Counted from the first letter of the stretch, positions 34,884-47,520 are shown. The stretch is 64,000 bases of DNA from Antitrichia curtipendula (GCA_951230915.1 OX579635.1:33294001-33358000), one strand, 5' to 3'. Notes: generated from the letters alone by a model not told the origin. Program-made: numbers and translations.

Positions 34884-35148
34884 CTGCTTTGTCTCCTTGG
34901 GTCGGGTGGTCTTCGAAATGTATTTCCAATGTACTTTGAATTTGATTTGTCAGAGGCATGCCATTCTAATCAGACTAGGACTGCGAAGTTGTTTTTGTTC
35001 ATTTGGAATTGCAAAGTAAAATTTATCTTTCATAAATCCAAAAGTTGTAATTTTTGGGTACCATTATTTTGGAATATCATTATTTTGGGACTTGCTTTAG
35101 TAAGCAACGCTACCGGCACGTAAGCACAGAGACGTGAGCCTACAAGCC
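34884..35148. other. Spacer
   Basis: The end (GTGAGCCTACAAGCCTT, about 35130-35149) resembles 1525-1555. This suggests that two family A/B insertions share an older host repeat. No gene is seen. Confidence 0.3.
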
Positions 35149-36392
35149 TTAATCCCTAGAGGACCATTGTCCGTTCGGGGGATAAATGAGATTTCGGTTC
35201 AGGGTACCTACGAGCTGAATTTTTGTCCTGATTTTTTGAAACTTTTTTTGAAGATAGATAAATTGATTAGCTTTGTGGGAATATAATTTATTTTTTTCAA
35301 TTGGTGTCCGGGAATAAAAATTGTGCCCAAATAAGCTCAAAACAAGGGAGAGTGTACCAAAAAAAAAATTGCAAAAATTATTAAAAAATTAAATTTTTTT
35401 TCTTCTCATAGATTATATATTTTTCTATCTAGTAAGCTTTGATTCATTTCATTTGGATTTGTTATGAGAAAGTTATGAAAAAAATAACTTGTAAGATTAA
35501 TTTCTAAATGCAATTTTGGCAATTTTTCAGAAATAAAAGTTCCATATGGCTTAGTTTGCTTGCTAGAACAATCTCACCATTGGGATTAGTGCATTTTAAT
35601 TCCATCTAAAAGATATTAATATTTTAAATTTTCATTCTATCTTGTACCTACTTCTACTTAACAATTTTTTGAAGAATGAAAATTAAGTTTTTTTAAAAGT
35701 TTTTTTTCCTAGACTCTCAACTCAATTCTCTACTATAAAGATTTAAAGATAAAAAATCTGTAGTGCAAAAATTTAAGTCAAAAATGTCCAAAGTCAAAAA
35801 TTCCAGTCCTGCAATGTGCTGGAAAACTTGTTTTTTTCACTTTAAACACAATTATCTTGAAACCAACCGGCCATCAATAACCAACATGTAGAATGCAGTG
35901 ATTTCCAACCAAGGCTAGTACAAATTCCAACCATAATTTGGAATGTGATTTTTTCTCTTTTGCAAGGTTGGCACTATAAATTCATAACACATGTCCTCAT
36001 TTAGTAAGCAAGAAAGTAAGAAGTAGTGAGTAGAAAAGTAGTTTTGGAATGGTCAAAACTAAAAGACTTTATATCTTGAATATGGGTTGAGGACAACTTT
36101 TGGCTTCCAAAATGCATGGTAATTCAATTTAAGGAAAAAAATCATGAAAACTTGGCAATGCCCATCATTTCTATCTTCCTAGAGGGCTGCAAATTCAAAT
36201 TGCCTTCTATTGCTCAAGAACATATGTGGAATTGCTTAAGTGGTCGACTATGGGCAGTTTTACCATAGTTAGGTGTAAGATCCTATGGTTAGATGTGCAA
36301 AAAAAAAATTCAAATCTTTTTATTCTTTGCTATAGAAATGGTAGTTTTGAGTGTTTTGGGGCAGAAAAAGGCCTTGGTTCTATAGGGTTTAA
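35149..36392 (+). repeat. TTAA-bounded repeat, family A, copy A3
   Basis: 1244 bp. It starts TTAATCCCTAGAGGACC, then GGGGGATAAATGAGATTT, and ends CCTTGGTTCTATAGGGTTTAA. TTAA lies at 35149-35152 and 36389-36392. The interior phrase AACAATCTCACCATTGGGAT matches A1. It is longer than A1/A4, probably from an internal insertion at about 35850-36260. Confidence 0.6.
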
Positions 36393-36614
36393 ACCTAATT
36401 GAAGGTAAGCACCTACAACCATTTGAAGGTGTTTATAACATGGGTACCTATAACATAGATACATTATAATATGAAAGAGTCTATAGCATATGTACCTATA
36501 GTATGAGCACTTGTGATTGTTGAAGGTGTTTATAATAGAGACTCCTAGATTCATAGATTCTAGAAATTGTTGTAGTCGACTATAAAGGATCACCCCAAAG
36601 ACCACAATGCGTTA

Positions 36615-37562
36615 TTAATCCCTAAATAATTTGGACTATGTTTTCACCAAAACCCTCCAAAACTGCCATTTCTAGAACAAGTACCAAATTTTATTTTTTT
36701 AATTTAGATCAATGTAACTACAGAATCTTGTAGTACACTAGATTGAAAAGATGTGAAAAAATTTCAGAAATTTTCACGGTGTGGATTGCAAGATATTAGT
36801 GTTTGAAGTGACAATAATCTTGTTTTGGGCCCTGTACAAAACATGCAGTTGCACTTCACAAGGTCACATTGGTGTGAAAAAATGTCCAAAATGATAGTTA
36901 CTCTTATGATTCATTCTTCAAGAAAAGTTGGATATATGCTTGAAAAATTTACGATCTTTTGGAATTGTACAACATATAAGAAAAAAATACTAAGAAGAAA
37001 AGAATTGAAAATGATTCAAAGTACAAAATTGTTAACAATTTAGTTATGGAATTGAAAAATGTCAATCCTAATGGTTGTAATGTTGTAATAGACATTCTAC
37101 ATACTATGATTGTATATTTTTCAAAAAATATTGAGAATTGAATTAAATAAAGGACTTCAAAGTTTGTCTTAAAGTAAAGATTCTATAACTAACCGCAACC
37201 TACCTCAAACTAAAACTCCTCATAACTTTCATCTCACTAATCAAAATGGAAAGAATAAAAGCTTTCCATACATATATATACATCTAAAGAACCAATTTCA
37301 AGCTTTTATTTTTTTAGATAGTAATTTTTAAAGAAGTTCTTTTTGTTGCTCGAGCTGCTCACCGAGCAATGAAAACTACATATCATGCAATAACTTTTTA
37401 TCCATGCAGTAAAAATTTATGAATTTTTTTGGGCCTTAAAGATACTCTCTGAAAATATCTTGTGTGAAAATTTAAAATTTAAAATAAAAAATCCATTTGT
37501 AGTGAGTTGCCTAAAATCGCTATGTTGCCAAAAAAATGCAATTTGGTAAGTCACTTCCTTAA
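36615..37562 (-). repeat. TTAA-bounded repeat, family B, copy B3
   Basis: 948 bp, reverse orientation. It starts TTAATCCCTAAATAATTTGG, then ACTATGTTTTCACCAAAAC, and ends TCACTTCCTTAA (a decayed end). TTAA lies at 36615-36618 and 37559-37562. The interior is collinear with B2. Confidence 0.65.
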
Positions 37563-38825
37563 GTGGGGATATGGCATATTTAAAATGTGGTTGGTTTTCA
37601 TTCCTCTATAAATGACAAAGAATTGTATGTTTGATGATATTTGTATATACAAACATTGATTTTCTTTGCAGATGTTGCACTATTGCACTATCAGGCATCC
37701 AAGTTACTTTACAAGTTCAATTTATATATTTTGCAAAAAAATATAAGTTTATTTGTTATATTATTATTTTATCTTAGAACAAATCTAGAAATTAGACTAG
37801 AATATCCAATGGTGGGAGCTCATAAATCCAACATAATACTCTAGATATAGGGTAGCAAGCTGTATTCAATTTATTTTTAATTTTTGGGTCACCAAAAGAA
37901 CAATTTTATTTCAGTGCAAAAGAATAGCACCAACAACATGCCAAAGTGAACAATTGCTCCATTTGGTCAACAAATCTTAAATTGCACAACAAGATTTCAT
38001 TAAACAAACTAGGATAAAACTTAGTAAAGATGTACCTTAGCTTTTTACATTTACCCTTTACAGGTTCCATCTCAAGATATTAAAAAAACAAAGCACACCA
38101 AATTTTTCCAAAATATCCTCTTATCCATAGGTCTATCTCTTGATCCCTAAAAGAGCCTTGGGAAACACCACTCTAAAACTATCAACCAGCTACTTGAAAT
38201 CTTTTTTTGATCCTATCATTGGTCTAAGTAATGGAATTCAAGGTCAAATCATTCCAAAGGAACCAAAACCTTTGCATATTAGCACTCACTTCTAAGTGCA
38301 GAGTCCATGTTTTCTATCTTCTTGAACCTATAGGTCAATCTTTTACCAAAGAAGCATTGTTGGTAGCTCCATTCAGATAATGGCCAACAATTGGACTGAC
38401 TCTTGTAATTCATTGTTGAACCACAAATTGTAGAAAATCCCATGTCTTCCTTCAGTGGGCCTCATATGAAATCTCTTGCATCACTAAGTTAATAATATTA
38501 TTTTTTTCATATACACAATCATCACAACATATGCAAAATGACATTGTTTTAACAAGTGCACTTCAAGAGTTGACTGATGAGCAAATGTGCCAGATGCTTA
38601 GCGTTTTTTTATTTTGAGTTAAAATTCATTCAATCCACCAGATTTTTGACCTCTCCCTCCAAAAATTGTCCTATGCAGTGAAGTCAACAAGGTGACACAT
38701 GGCCAAAAGAACACACCTTGAGATACTCCACACAAAGTCCGCTTGTTTTTGTTTTTGTGGTCAGATCATTCGCCAATTGCACATCCAATGTGGTTTTAAT
38801 CTTGCGGAGACTAATCCCCTCCATT

Positions 38826-38900
<75 letters not shown>

Positions 38901-39020
38901 AAATAATTTAAATATTTTTTATTTTATTTCTAATTTATTTTCTCTGACATACCCCTGTAATTTCTAATTGATGATTTCACCAAAGAATCACCTAGAACAT
39001 GTAGATTAACACACCTTAAG
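37563..39020. other. Spacer with a TA microsatellite, no gene seen
   Basis: A (TA)n tract lies at 38830-38896. The stretch 38050-38500 is slightly richer in G and C and has a coding-like texture on the minus strand. It is full of stops and no domain was recognised, so it may be an old retroelement remnant. Confidence 0.3.
38830..38896 (+). repeat. (TA)n microsatellite
   Basis: An uninterrupted TA dinucleotide tract of about 67 bases. Confidence 0.95.
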
Positions 39021-39296
39021 TAAGGTGGGTACACCCAAAACCGCCACTTTTTGCTACTGAGCCTAGTTACTACTATTAGACTAGTCAAAATTTCATATAT
39101 TCTTATTGGCAAGTGAAAGGAGGTTCCAACGCACCAGCAAATGTGACATTTGGACACCGTATGCAAAAGTTATTAAGGGTCAAAGTTTGTTTCTGAAAGC
39201 GCTCCATCCAAATAGGTACATACCTGAATTTGGAAATGTACACAACCTGTAGATGGCACTTTAAGGTCAGGTGCCATTTTGGGGGTGCCTACCTTA
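39021..39296. mobile_element. TA-flanked MITE, copy 4
   Basis: 276 bp. The left end is TAAGGTGGGTACACCCAAAA; the right end on the minus strand is TAAGGTAGGCACCCCCAAAA. It is related to copies 1-3 by its first bases and overall length, but the interior has diverged. It retains the GCGCT-containing region near the right part. The flanking duplication is TA. Confidence 0.7.
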
Positions 39297-40129
39297 CACA
39301 CAACTTAATGTATCTATGCACCACACATACATACAGATTGCATTCAGGCAAAGATGGTTTTGAGTCATGTATGTTTTGCAAATCACTTTACTTCGAGAAG
39401 TAGGTGACAACCTCAAACTTACAAAGACATGGTGTTAATAAATCTGGTGCATGACATTGATCAAGCATCTTGGTCTACCCAAACTTGTTCCCTTGCCTAG
39501 CAAGTAACCCAAGGGAATAAAAAATCTCCTTGAAGCTAAGAATTGGTCTTGTCATTTGTCCAAACTTTGTGTGATTTGGGCATGCAAAAATGAAAAATGA
39601 ACAATGCTATGACTTTGCAGTTTAAATGCAATTTTTAGCAAGCCATATCCATTGTTGAAGTAGGCTTAATAGGTTGAAACATTCCAAGAAAATCCAAAAG
39701 TCATCTTTTGTTCAAGATTCTCTCATAACCAAGCCCGAGGGATTTGATTTACTATTTAATTCTTAGAGTTCTTTCATGATTAGAGGGCCCAAACTGCTTC
39801 AAAATACTAGTCTCTAAAACAAGGCAAAATTCTTCATCTATATTGATTTTTGTATCAAATCCAACCGTAGGATCTCTTAGCTAATTTGTTAGAGTACACC
39901 CTCCTAAAATTTCACAAGAAGAAACCTTACTAATTGCAAAATCATGATGAATAAATTTCAAATACTGGTAGAAGTATTTCCAACTTTTCCCAAATGGTTA
40001 GGTTTCATCTTTCAAACTTTTTAACACAAAAATGTGTAGATCTTACAACTTGCAACTCTCTAGTGTATGTTGAAGAAATAAGTTGGGAATACATATAAAA
40101 ACTTTGAACAAAAAATACTACACATCCAT

Positions 40130-40416
40130 GCTTGAAAAAAATAGTAAGTAGAAAGAAATAGAGAATGATTCAAAATACTAAATTGTTAAGAATTTAGTAT
40201 TGGAATTGAAAAAATTCCAATCTTAATGGTTGTAATTTTTTAATAAACAATCTACATCTTATAATTTTTCTTTTTTTTCTTCAAAATATTGAAAATTGAT
40301 TTAAATAAAGGATTTCAAAGTTTATTTTAGAATAGAGATTGCATAACTACCCCACAAACTTAAATTCCTCATAACTTTCATTTTATTAATCAAAGTGAAA
40401 TAATTCAGAGCTTTAA

Positions 40417-40471
<55 letters not shown>

Positions 40472-40749
40472 TCTAGAATATTAGTTTCAAATTTTTTATT
40501 TCTTAAAAACTATTTTTTTCTTGAATTGCATGTGTTGCTTAGGTTCCAAAAGAAACTACATATCACACAATAACTTTTTAACTATGTAGTCAAAAGTTAT
40601 GAAAATTATTGTGCCTTATAGTTACTCCTTGCTGACATATTGTGTTGTGTAAAAATTTCAAAGAAGAAAAATGAAAATTTTGTTTGTAAATGGATTACCC
40701 AAAACACTATGTTGCTCGAAAAATGTTACTTTGATCCTTTACGGATTAA
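40130..40749 (-). repeat. TTAA-type repeat, family B, truncated copy B6
   Basis: Reverse family B sequence begins about 40130 (AGTAAGTAGAAAGAAATAG) and ends TTTACGGATTAA (TTAA 40746-40749). The outer left part is missing. Its internal TATATA motif has expanded into an AT microsatellite (40419-40469). Confidence 0.6.
40419..40469 (+). repeat. (AT)n microsatellite
   Basis: An AT dinucleotide tract of about 50 bases. It sits at the position where other family B copies carry a short TATATATA between AAAGCTTT and a conserved ACCAATTTC-like phrase. Confidence 0.95.
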
Positions 40750-42326
40750 CGATTAATAATGATTAACAATTTTGCATTAATAACAAATTATTGTACTTCC
40801 ATTGCTTGTAGGAAGAAGCTTAGATATTACTCAATTTAAATACCTCTCTCAATCCAATGTACTACTTTGAATCTTATCATGCTACAAATTGAAGAACTAT
40901 ATTTAGTGGGAGAAATATTTTTAAAAACAAATGCAAAATTTTGAGGGGTATTGATTTTTCAAAAAAAAATTATAAAAAAAAGGTTTTATTTTTAGGCATA
41001 TGCCATTTTAAAATTTTAATTAATTATTTGGCAAAGAATATTGAACCTACCTATTGAGTATTATAGTTTAGACTAACTCACAAGGAACTAGGGGTGTTTT
41101 TCACCAAAAATATTAAAAAATGACACTTTCTAATGCATTTAGTACAGGTTTTTTTTTTTTACTTGTGTCCCCCTTGCTGGCTTCACTGGAGAGGCTAGTT
41201 TTTGGAAGGATGAAGCCAGATAGATCAGATTTTTGACAGTCTAGCGAAATTTTGCCCCCTCAAAAAGCCCTGATTTAGTATAATTGAATTACAAAAATAT
41301 TTTTCAAACTTTCAATTGTATAAATTTGTATTAGGCACTATCCAACTTTGAGAACTTATACCACTGGGTAGGTAGTTATGTTAGATTTGCATGCCAATCT
41401 TCAAAGATAATGTTTGAGTCTAACATACCCAAATCATCTTGCATTGATAGAATGTCCAAAGGTGACTTAAGACTTTTGAGCCCCATAATTTTTTATTTGG
41501 AAACATCATTGGAAAAAAATAATACATTTGGGAAGTTTATACAAATGTGCATCTTTGGTAAGAAATTGACTTTCGTTTGCTCAAAATTGACCTCATATAA
41601 ACCTATCCAAGCTTTCAAAAATGCAACACAACAGCTCATAAAACTTTAGGGTTTAATCCATGATTGATGATAATATTCAAGAGTATGGCTTGTGTAGGAT
41701 ATGTAAAGTAGTTGTTCTAATTTCATCCATCTTTGAATTCTTAAGTATTTGAATGGTTAAAGGTAGTTACTTTTATATCTATAGGAGCTCAAAAAACTAG
41801 TAAGGATGCTTCAAGAAAGATAATAGAATTTTAGTATATAAAGATTAATCTTATATCAATATCAATATGCTTTGAAGATAACTATAATCATCTACCAATG
41901 TTAGCTTTTTAAAGTGACATATCTATGACCCTTTAGGCTTAAAAATATTATTTTTTTATTCATAGAATTAAAACTTATGAAGAATCCAAAAAAAATTCAA
42001 AAATTTAGAACCTTGACATAAGAGATATTGACTTCTAAGTGAGAAGGGCCTAGCCAAACTTGTTTGAAGCTCTCCAAATAGTAGTTTTCAAGCTTCATGA
42101 CTTGTGCTTGCTCTTTGGAAAAAATTGAGTTTTTCAAATCAATTTAATCCCATCATAATATAGAGATTGTTTCTCTATTTTCTATGGATATTAATTCATC
42201 TTCAAAGAACCTTCAATGTTTTGTTTTTTTACTAATACAAATTGGAAATGGATACTTTGGTTAATTTAGTCATTTAAGCTATAGCAATTAGCCTTAACTA
42301 TGCAAGTTACACAAAAAATTAGAAAT
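40750..42326. other. AT-rich spacer, no gene seen
   Basis: A motif like a repeat end (CCCTTTAGGCTTAA, about 41930) hints at further TTAA-type fragments. The 79-codon ORF at 41410-41649 has no recognisable features. Confidence 0.35.
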
Positions 42327-43051
42327 TTAACCTCTAAAGGACCAAACACCATTTTTGACAACATAATGATTTTGAGTAGCTCACTGCAAACGGATTTTTT
42401 TTCCTTTGAAATTTTCACCCAAGGAGTAGCTCTAAGGTTCAAAAAATTTCATAACTTTTGACTACATGGTTAAAGAGTTATCGGATACTATGTAATTTTT
42501 ATTGCTTGGCGGGCAGCTCCAAAAATTCTTAAAATATCACTTTTGAAGCAATAAAAATTTGAAATTGTTTTTTTATATTTATATATACGTGGACAGTTAT
42601 AAATCATTCCAATTTGATTAATGAGACGAAAGTAATGAGGAGTTTCAGTTTGTCGGCAATTATAGATTTTTTTCTTTACAATAAAATTTGAAGTCCTTTA
42701 TTGAACTCAATTTTCAATGGAATTGACAAAAACATTAGATGCAGATTGTTTATTACAACACTACAACCATTGAGATTGGCATTTTTCAATTCCATAAATA
42801 AATTCTTGACAATTTAATATTTTTAATCACTATCTACTTCTTTCTACTTACTATTTTTTTCCTACACTAGTGGTTGGCGCTTGCTTTGCTACGCATTAAA
42901 TGTATTACTTTCATCAATTTTTCATGTGATAGAATGTAGATAAATAAAGTATGTATAATCTTTAAATGAAAATATTGACATCCTCATACAATATTCTTTG
43001 AAACAAAAAAAATCAAAAACAAAAAAACAAAAAAACAAAAACAAAAACAAA

Positions 43052-43055
<4 letters not shown>

Positions 43056-43115
<60 letters not shown>
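43056..43115 (+). repeat. (AT)n microsatellite in Helitron 3' region
   Basis: An AT dinucleotide tract of about 60 bases, directly after a CAAAAA-type repeat (about 43006-43055). Confidence 0.95.
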
Positions 43116-43117
<2 letters not shown>

Positions 43118-43747
43118 CAAAGATGAAACCATTGCAATAAAAAGAAATTAATCAAGTGACAATGTAAGTAGAATCTTCACATTTGAATATGTAGAGCAAT
43201 AGTTTCAATTTCAAGAAAATTTTCAATGAGAAAATTATTAATCTTTGTATAATAATCTACAAATATATATACATTAAAATGTAGAATAATTTCAATAAAA
43301 GATTCAAATAGTAAATTACAAAAATCTTCATAATCATTTGAATATATTGCAATCTAGAATTTTAAAAATTAAAAATATATATATCCAAGTTAAAATTTAT
43401 ACATTAGAATCTTTGCATATTTGGCTATTTGCATACTCTCAAAGAAAAGTGATAAATTTTATAAATAGATTGCATCTAAAGATGCATGCATTAGAATATC
43501 CTTCCATTAGTTATAAAAGAATGTAGCAAAATGGCTACAAATATCATCCTACCATATTTATTGATATGGTAGGCTATCTCAATTGAGATAGTGAAATAAT
43601 GATGGACACCAAGAGAATGCAGTTGGATGGAAGGGGATGTCGCCAAAGCGTGCATGAACCCTAGACATGCAAAGTTTGAAACAAACTCTTAACTTTTCCA
43701 TCCATCTGATTCAAGGGTAAATATATGTAGGAATCTCAAAGACAATG

Positions 43748-45381
43748 TCATGCAAAAACCTCATGGTAAGCCACATTTTTTACCGTTCCTACGGCATTTG
43801 AATTGTCATTAGCAACCTTAATGTTTGCAGGATGTCTAACACGAGACAAAGTCACATATAATTGACCATGGCTAAATACTTCATTTTGAAGATAAATGCT
43901 GCCTTGATTATATGATTGGCCCTGAATTTGTTGATTGTCATTGCAAAAGCACCAGTGATAGGAAATTGTCTCCGGCATAGTGTAAATGGCAAGCGGCTAT
44001 CATTGCAATGATGTGTGAATCTTGGAATCAACACTTCTTGGCCACAGTGACGCCTTTCCACAATTTCACACAATAATACAGATGGAGATACTTGTAACAA
44101 ACGTAAGCGACTACCATTGCACAAACCTTTTGCGGGATTTAAGTTTCTTAGCAACATCACATATTGACCGCATTTAAGATTTAATTGATGAGGTGGCAAA
44201 CCACTAAGATGTAGAAAATTTAAAAACTCTACCGGATAATGATAGGCATGTTCATCATTTTCGTGAATAAAATCAGCGCTAAAACATTGATGCACATTAC
44301 CAGGCATACGGTCAATGATTTTACGGTTGATTTTTTGGGCATCATCATTTCGGACAACCAAAATTACACACTCAGAGAAATCAACTGGGTCATCAAAAAT
44401 TGCATCAATGATTCCATTTAGAGAATTTTCATGTGCAACCATTCCAAGCGGTAGCTCTACCTCTGAACCGGTTTTGCCTTCACCAATATTTAATAAAAAT
44501 TGTTGAAAATCCGGTTGACTTTGTAAACGCACATTAGTGGTCAAATGAAAATGTTGCATTAGTAGAAACAAATATGAACGTCGCAAGCAAGCCTCAACAG
44601 TTTGCTTATGACCTCCACCTACAACGAGAGGCAAAGTTTGGCGAAAATCACCACCATATAAAACTACAAGACCGCCATTTGGAGTATCTATACCTTGATT
44701 ATCTCGTAATGATCGATCTATTGCTTCGATCATAAATCTATATCCAGCACAAGCTTCATCAAGTACAATCAATTGTACTTCACATAAACTTTGAGCTAAC
44801 GATGATTGGGCACTAATCAAACATATTGATTTATCATGCAATTGTAATGGAATGGCAAGAGAAGAATGTGTTGTTCATCCTTCATGCAAGAGACAAGCAT
44901 CAATTCTACTTGTTGCCATTGCCATACATTTAATACCACAACCCCAAAGATAACCTAATATGGTATTGTATACAAAAGCCTTGCTGGTACCCCCAGGGCC
45001 ATCCAAGAAAAATAACTTACACGGAGGATGAGGTTTTAAAATGGCATTAGTAACCGCATTGAAAACAATACGTTGCTCTTCATTTAGTTTGTTCATGTCT
45101 TCTTCTATAAAGTTAATGTTTAAATTATCTAAGTTATTGTTGTCATTGGCATCATCATCAACATCAACAATATTTGGATAACCAAATTCATTCAAATCTT
45201 GAATGTCAAAAAAATCTTCAATGAGTTTATCATTAAACGACAAATGTTCATTAATGGACAAAATTGCTTTGCTATAGCGATTTTGATCATTACACCAATC
45301 ATCAGATATAGCGTCAATATGTCTCTTCAACAAACCAAGAGGATCCAATGGTTGTCCAAACACAAGAAGCGTTGCAAACAA
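43748..45381 (-). pseudogene. Helitron PIF1-type helicase, broken
   Basis: The segment 44875-45381 contains NKLNEEQRIVFNAVTNAI and then a Walker A loop, GPGGTSKAF, where active relatives have GPGGTGKT. Segment 43852-44841 has Walker B LIVLDEACAG, motif III VVLYGGDFRQTLPLV, the block LNLKCGQYVMLLRNLNPAKG, and the ITGAFAMTINK block. Segment 43748-43978 has the C-terminal FSHGQLYVTLSRVRHPANIK in another frame. These are the PIF1/RecD2-like helicase motifs of Helitrons, which unwind DNA during rolling-circle transposition. Substitutions in Walker A and frame breaks near 44850 and 43910 make it non-functional. Confidence 0.88.
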
Positions 45382-45384
45382 TCG

Positions 45385-46300
45385 TCAAATTTGTCTAGGC
45401 AATGCAATGATGGTTGCCTTCTGGAGACAATTGTTCCATTCATCATCGTCTTGTAAAAGTCCTCTTGCAATGCAAGCGGCTTTGTATGTTGGATGTACCG
45501 TATCTTGAAAACAAAATAGGTCATCAAGCGAAGTTGGTGCCTCAACATGAGTTAACAACAAACACAAGTAAAATAATGCGGTACCTACAAGAACCATGTA
45601 TACTCTATTGAAAACTTTTATTTTGAGTTGTCTTCTTTCCCACAAATTTTTCTTTTCATTCCACTTATAATGCAATGGAAGATCCATGTATTGAAGAAGC
45701 ATATGATTGCCTTGATTTCTAGAAGCAATCGAGGCATGAATGCGACAATTGAGTTAAAAAAAACTCTGTAAGTTTGATTTTAGTGTTTTGATCAGTCCAT
45801 GATTGCAAAGATGTTCTTTCTTGAAAGGTAACATATTGTTGATCGGGAAGATGAATAGGTAAACGGCAAATACTGTGACTCTTGTTGTTGGTTTCAAAAT
45901 AAAAAAAAGCCTCCAGCATGCTTCTTGCGCGGCAACATAGGGTCCCCCTAAAAATTCCTTAATTTCATCAACAACCTCATCTGTTTCTACAACGCCGCAA
46001 TCTGGACCCTTAAAAATATATTTATGGAGGTATTTCACAATTTTTATTGAATTGCAAACCTCCACATTAATATGTCAATTAAAACGGCCTTTTAAATATG
46101 GATTGTATGGCACAACTCATCGATTGTCCAAATGGACAATTTGACCACGCATACGTTTTTCAACATAGCGATTGTCATTTCGACGATGATACAAAACATG
46201 ACCATCACCATCCATCTCGGTGGTATCTCGAGATTGCATTGGATAATGCTTGGAGCATTTTCCATCCTCCATGCATGGACAATTGAGATTATCCAATTTT
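45385..46300 (-). pseudogene. Helitron Rep and linker remnant
   Basis: At 46117-46290 there is CPCMEDGKCSKHYP, then MDGDGHVLYHRRN. At 45754-46065 there is VCNSIKIVKYLHKYIFKG, which holds the YxxKY tyrosines of the Rep domain, followed by IKEFLGGPYVAAQEACWRLF. At 45719-45919 and 45385-45702 follow LPIHLPDQQYVTFQE and VHPTYKAACIARGLLQDDDE, all standard Helitron ORF blocks. The HUH metal-binding motif would lie further upstream and has been lost by the 5' truncation. Several frame breaks are present. Confidence 0.85.
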
Positions 46301-46661
46301 CCTATATGTTTTAGAATTCCAAATGATTTAAAAATTTTCAAACATGTAGCCAACTTGCCTTGAAGAATGAATCAAAAGAACAACCACCATTTTGGACATT
46401 TTTTCATACAAATGTGACCTTGTAAAGTGAAGCTACCCGTTTTTCTGTAGGAACAAAAAAATGATCAATTCAAATGCTAATATCTTGCAATCCACACGGT
46501 GAAAATATCTGGAATTTTTCTATATCTTCTCAGATCAGCATACTGCAAGATCCTACGGTTACATGTGTTCAAAATTTATTTATTTCAAAAATTTGGTACT
46601 TGTACTAGAAATGACAGTTTAGAGAGTTTTTGGTGAAAACATAGTCTTTGACTTTTAGGAA

Positions 46662-47214
46662 TTAACCTCCAAAGGGACAAAGCACATTTTTAGTATAAAT
46701 TGTCAAAATTGATTGCCACTTTTAAGGTCAACAAAAGAAAAGGAAAAAAAAATTATTTTAAAATTCAACTTTGCACATTTGTATTAGACTATTTTAGAAA
46801 TATGTGGGAATCTTTGTATAAATCTTGACCATGCAAATTGAAAGATTATAGCATTTCAAATTAGAATAAAAGTTTTTTTTCCAACCTTGTCCAACAAGGT
46901 CATCAAACTTGAACTCCTAAAGTGAGATTTTTGCACTACAAATGGTGTTTTCTTACATTTGCATCCTGTATTATGTGATTTTTGTACTTGCCACATTTAA
47001 GAGGTAAATGCATAATCTAGCAAAAGATTTCTTCACCGCTCGAACTATCTAAACTTTTTTGGATAGTATAACTTTTGATTAGCTCATTTGATTAGGAAAA
47101 AATAATATTCCCTCTTGGGAGGTACATGTCCATTCATTGAAAATTGACACTATTGGAACCATTTTGAATTTTGAATTGGTTGTTCCACAGCCACTTAATC
47201 CTTTAAGGATTCAA
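46662..47214. repeat. TTAA-type repeat sharing the TTAA of B4
   Basis: It starts TTAACCTCCAAAGGGAC in the same TTAA that ends B4 and ends near TCCTTTAAGGATTCAA. About 550 bp. The interior is only weakly related to families A and B. Confidence 0.4.
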
Positions 47215-47520
47215 TTTGGTTGTTTATCCCACATTCAAATCAAATTGGATTTTGAATGTTAAAAATATTTACTTGTGTAGACTCCTTATATAATAGACAT
47301 CCTCTTCAAAAAATCATTTCAATTGAAGATGGAGTAGTAATAATTTCAACCAACAAATTTGATTGATTCTAGATTAAAAAAAGTCATTCCATATTGATTA
47401 ATGGAAGGATGAATAGGTTTAAGGTGGAGAAATAAATAATATAAGCGAGAGAATATGCATCTATGCATTTCAAAAATACGTGTATTTCTAAATTCCAATT
47501 ATTTATTGATCTATAATGTG

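Larger units (their letters stand above)
42867..46300 (-). mobile_element. Helitron, 5'-truncated, with intact 3' terminus
   Basis: On the minus strand the element ends GCAAGCGCCAACCACTAG and the next host base is T, the expected CTRR|T terminus of Helitrons. A short GC-rich, weakly palindromic stretch precedes it. The coding remnant is a Rep-helicase. The 5' (right) end is truncated inside the Rep region, at about 46300. The junction shows TTTTCCTATA there and TTTTCCTACA at the 3' side, a near-duplicate of host sequence. The 3' non-coding part carries an AT microsatellite. Confidence 0.85.
42327..46665 (+). repeat. TTAA-bounded repeat, family B, copy B4, interrupted by a Helitron
   Basis: The left part (42327-42866) starts TTAACCTCTAAAGGACC. 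The right part (46301-46665) ends GACTTTTAGGAATTAA. Together they give about 905 bp, collinear with B1 when the Helitron is removed. TTAA lies at 42327-42330 and 46662-46665. Confidence 0.7.

Noticed and set aside
42922..43155. ORF with alternating I-Y and phenylalanine-rich stretch
   Set aside because: Translation of the (AT)n and CAAAAA microsatellites in the Helitron 3' region.
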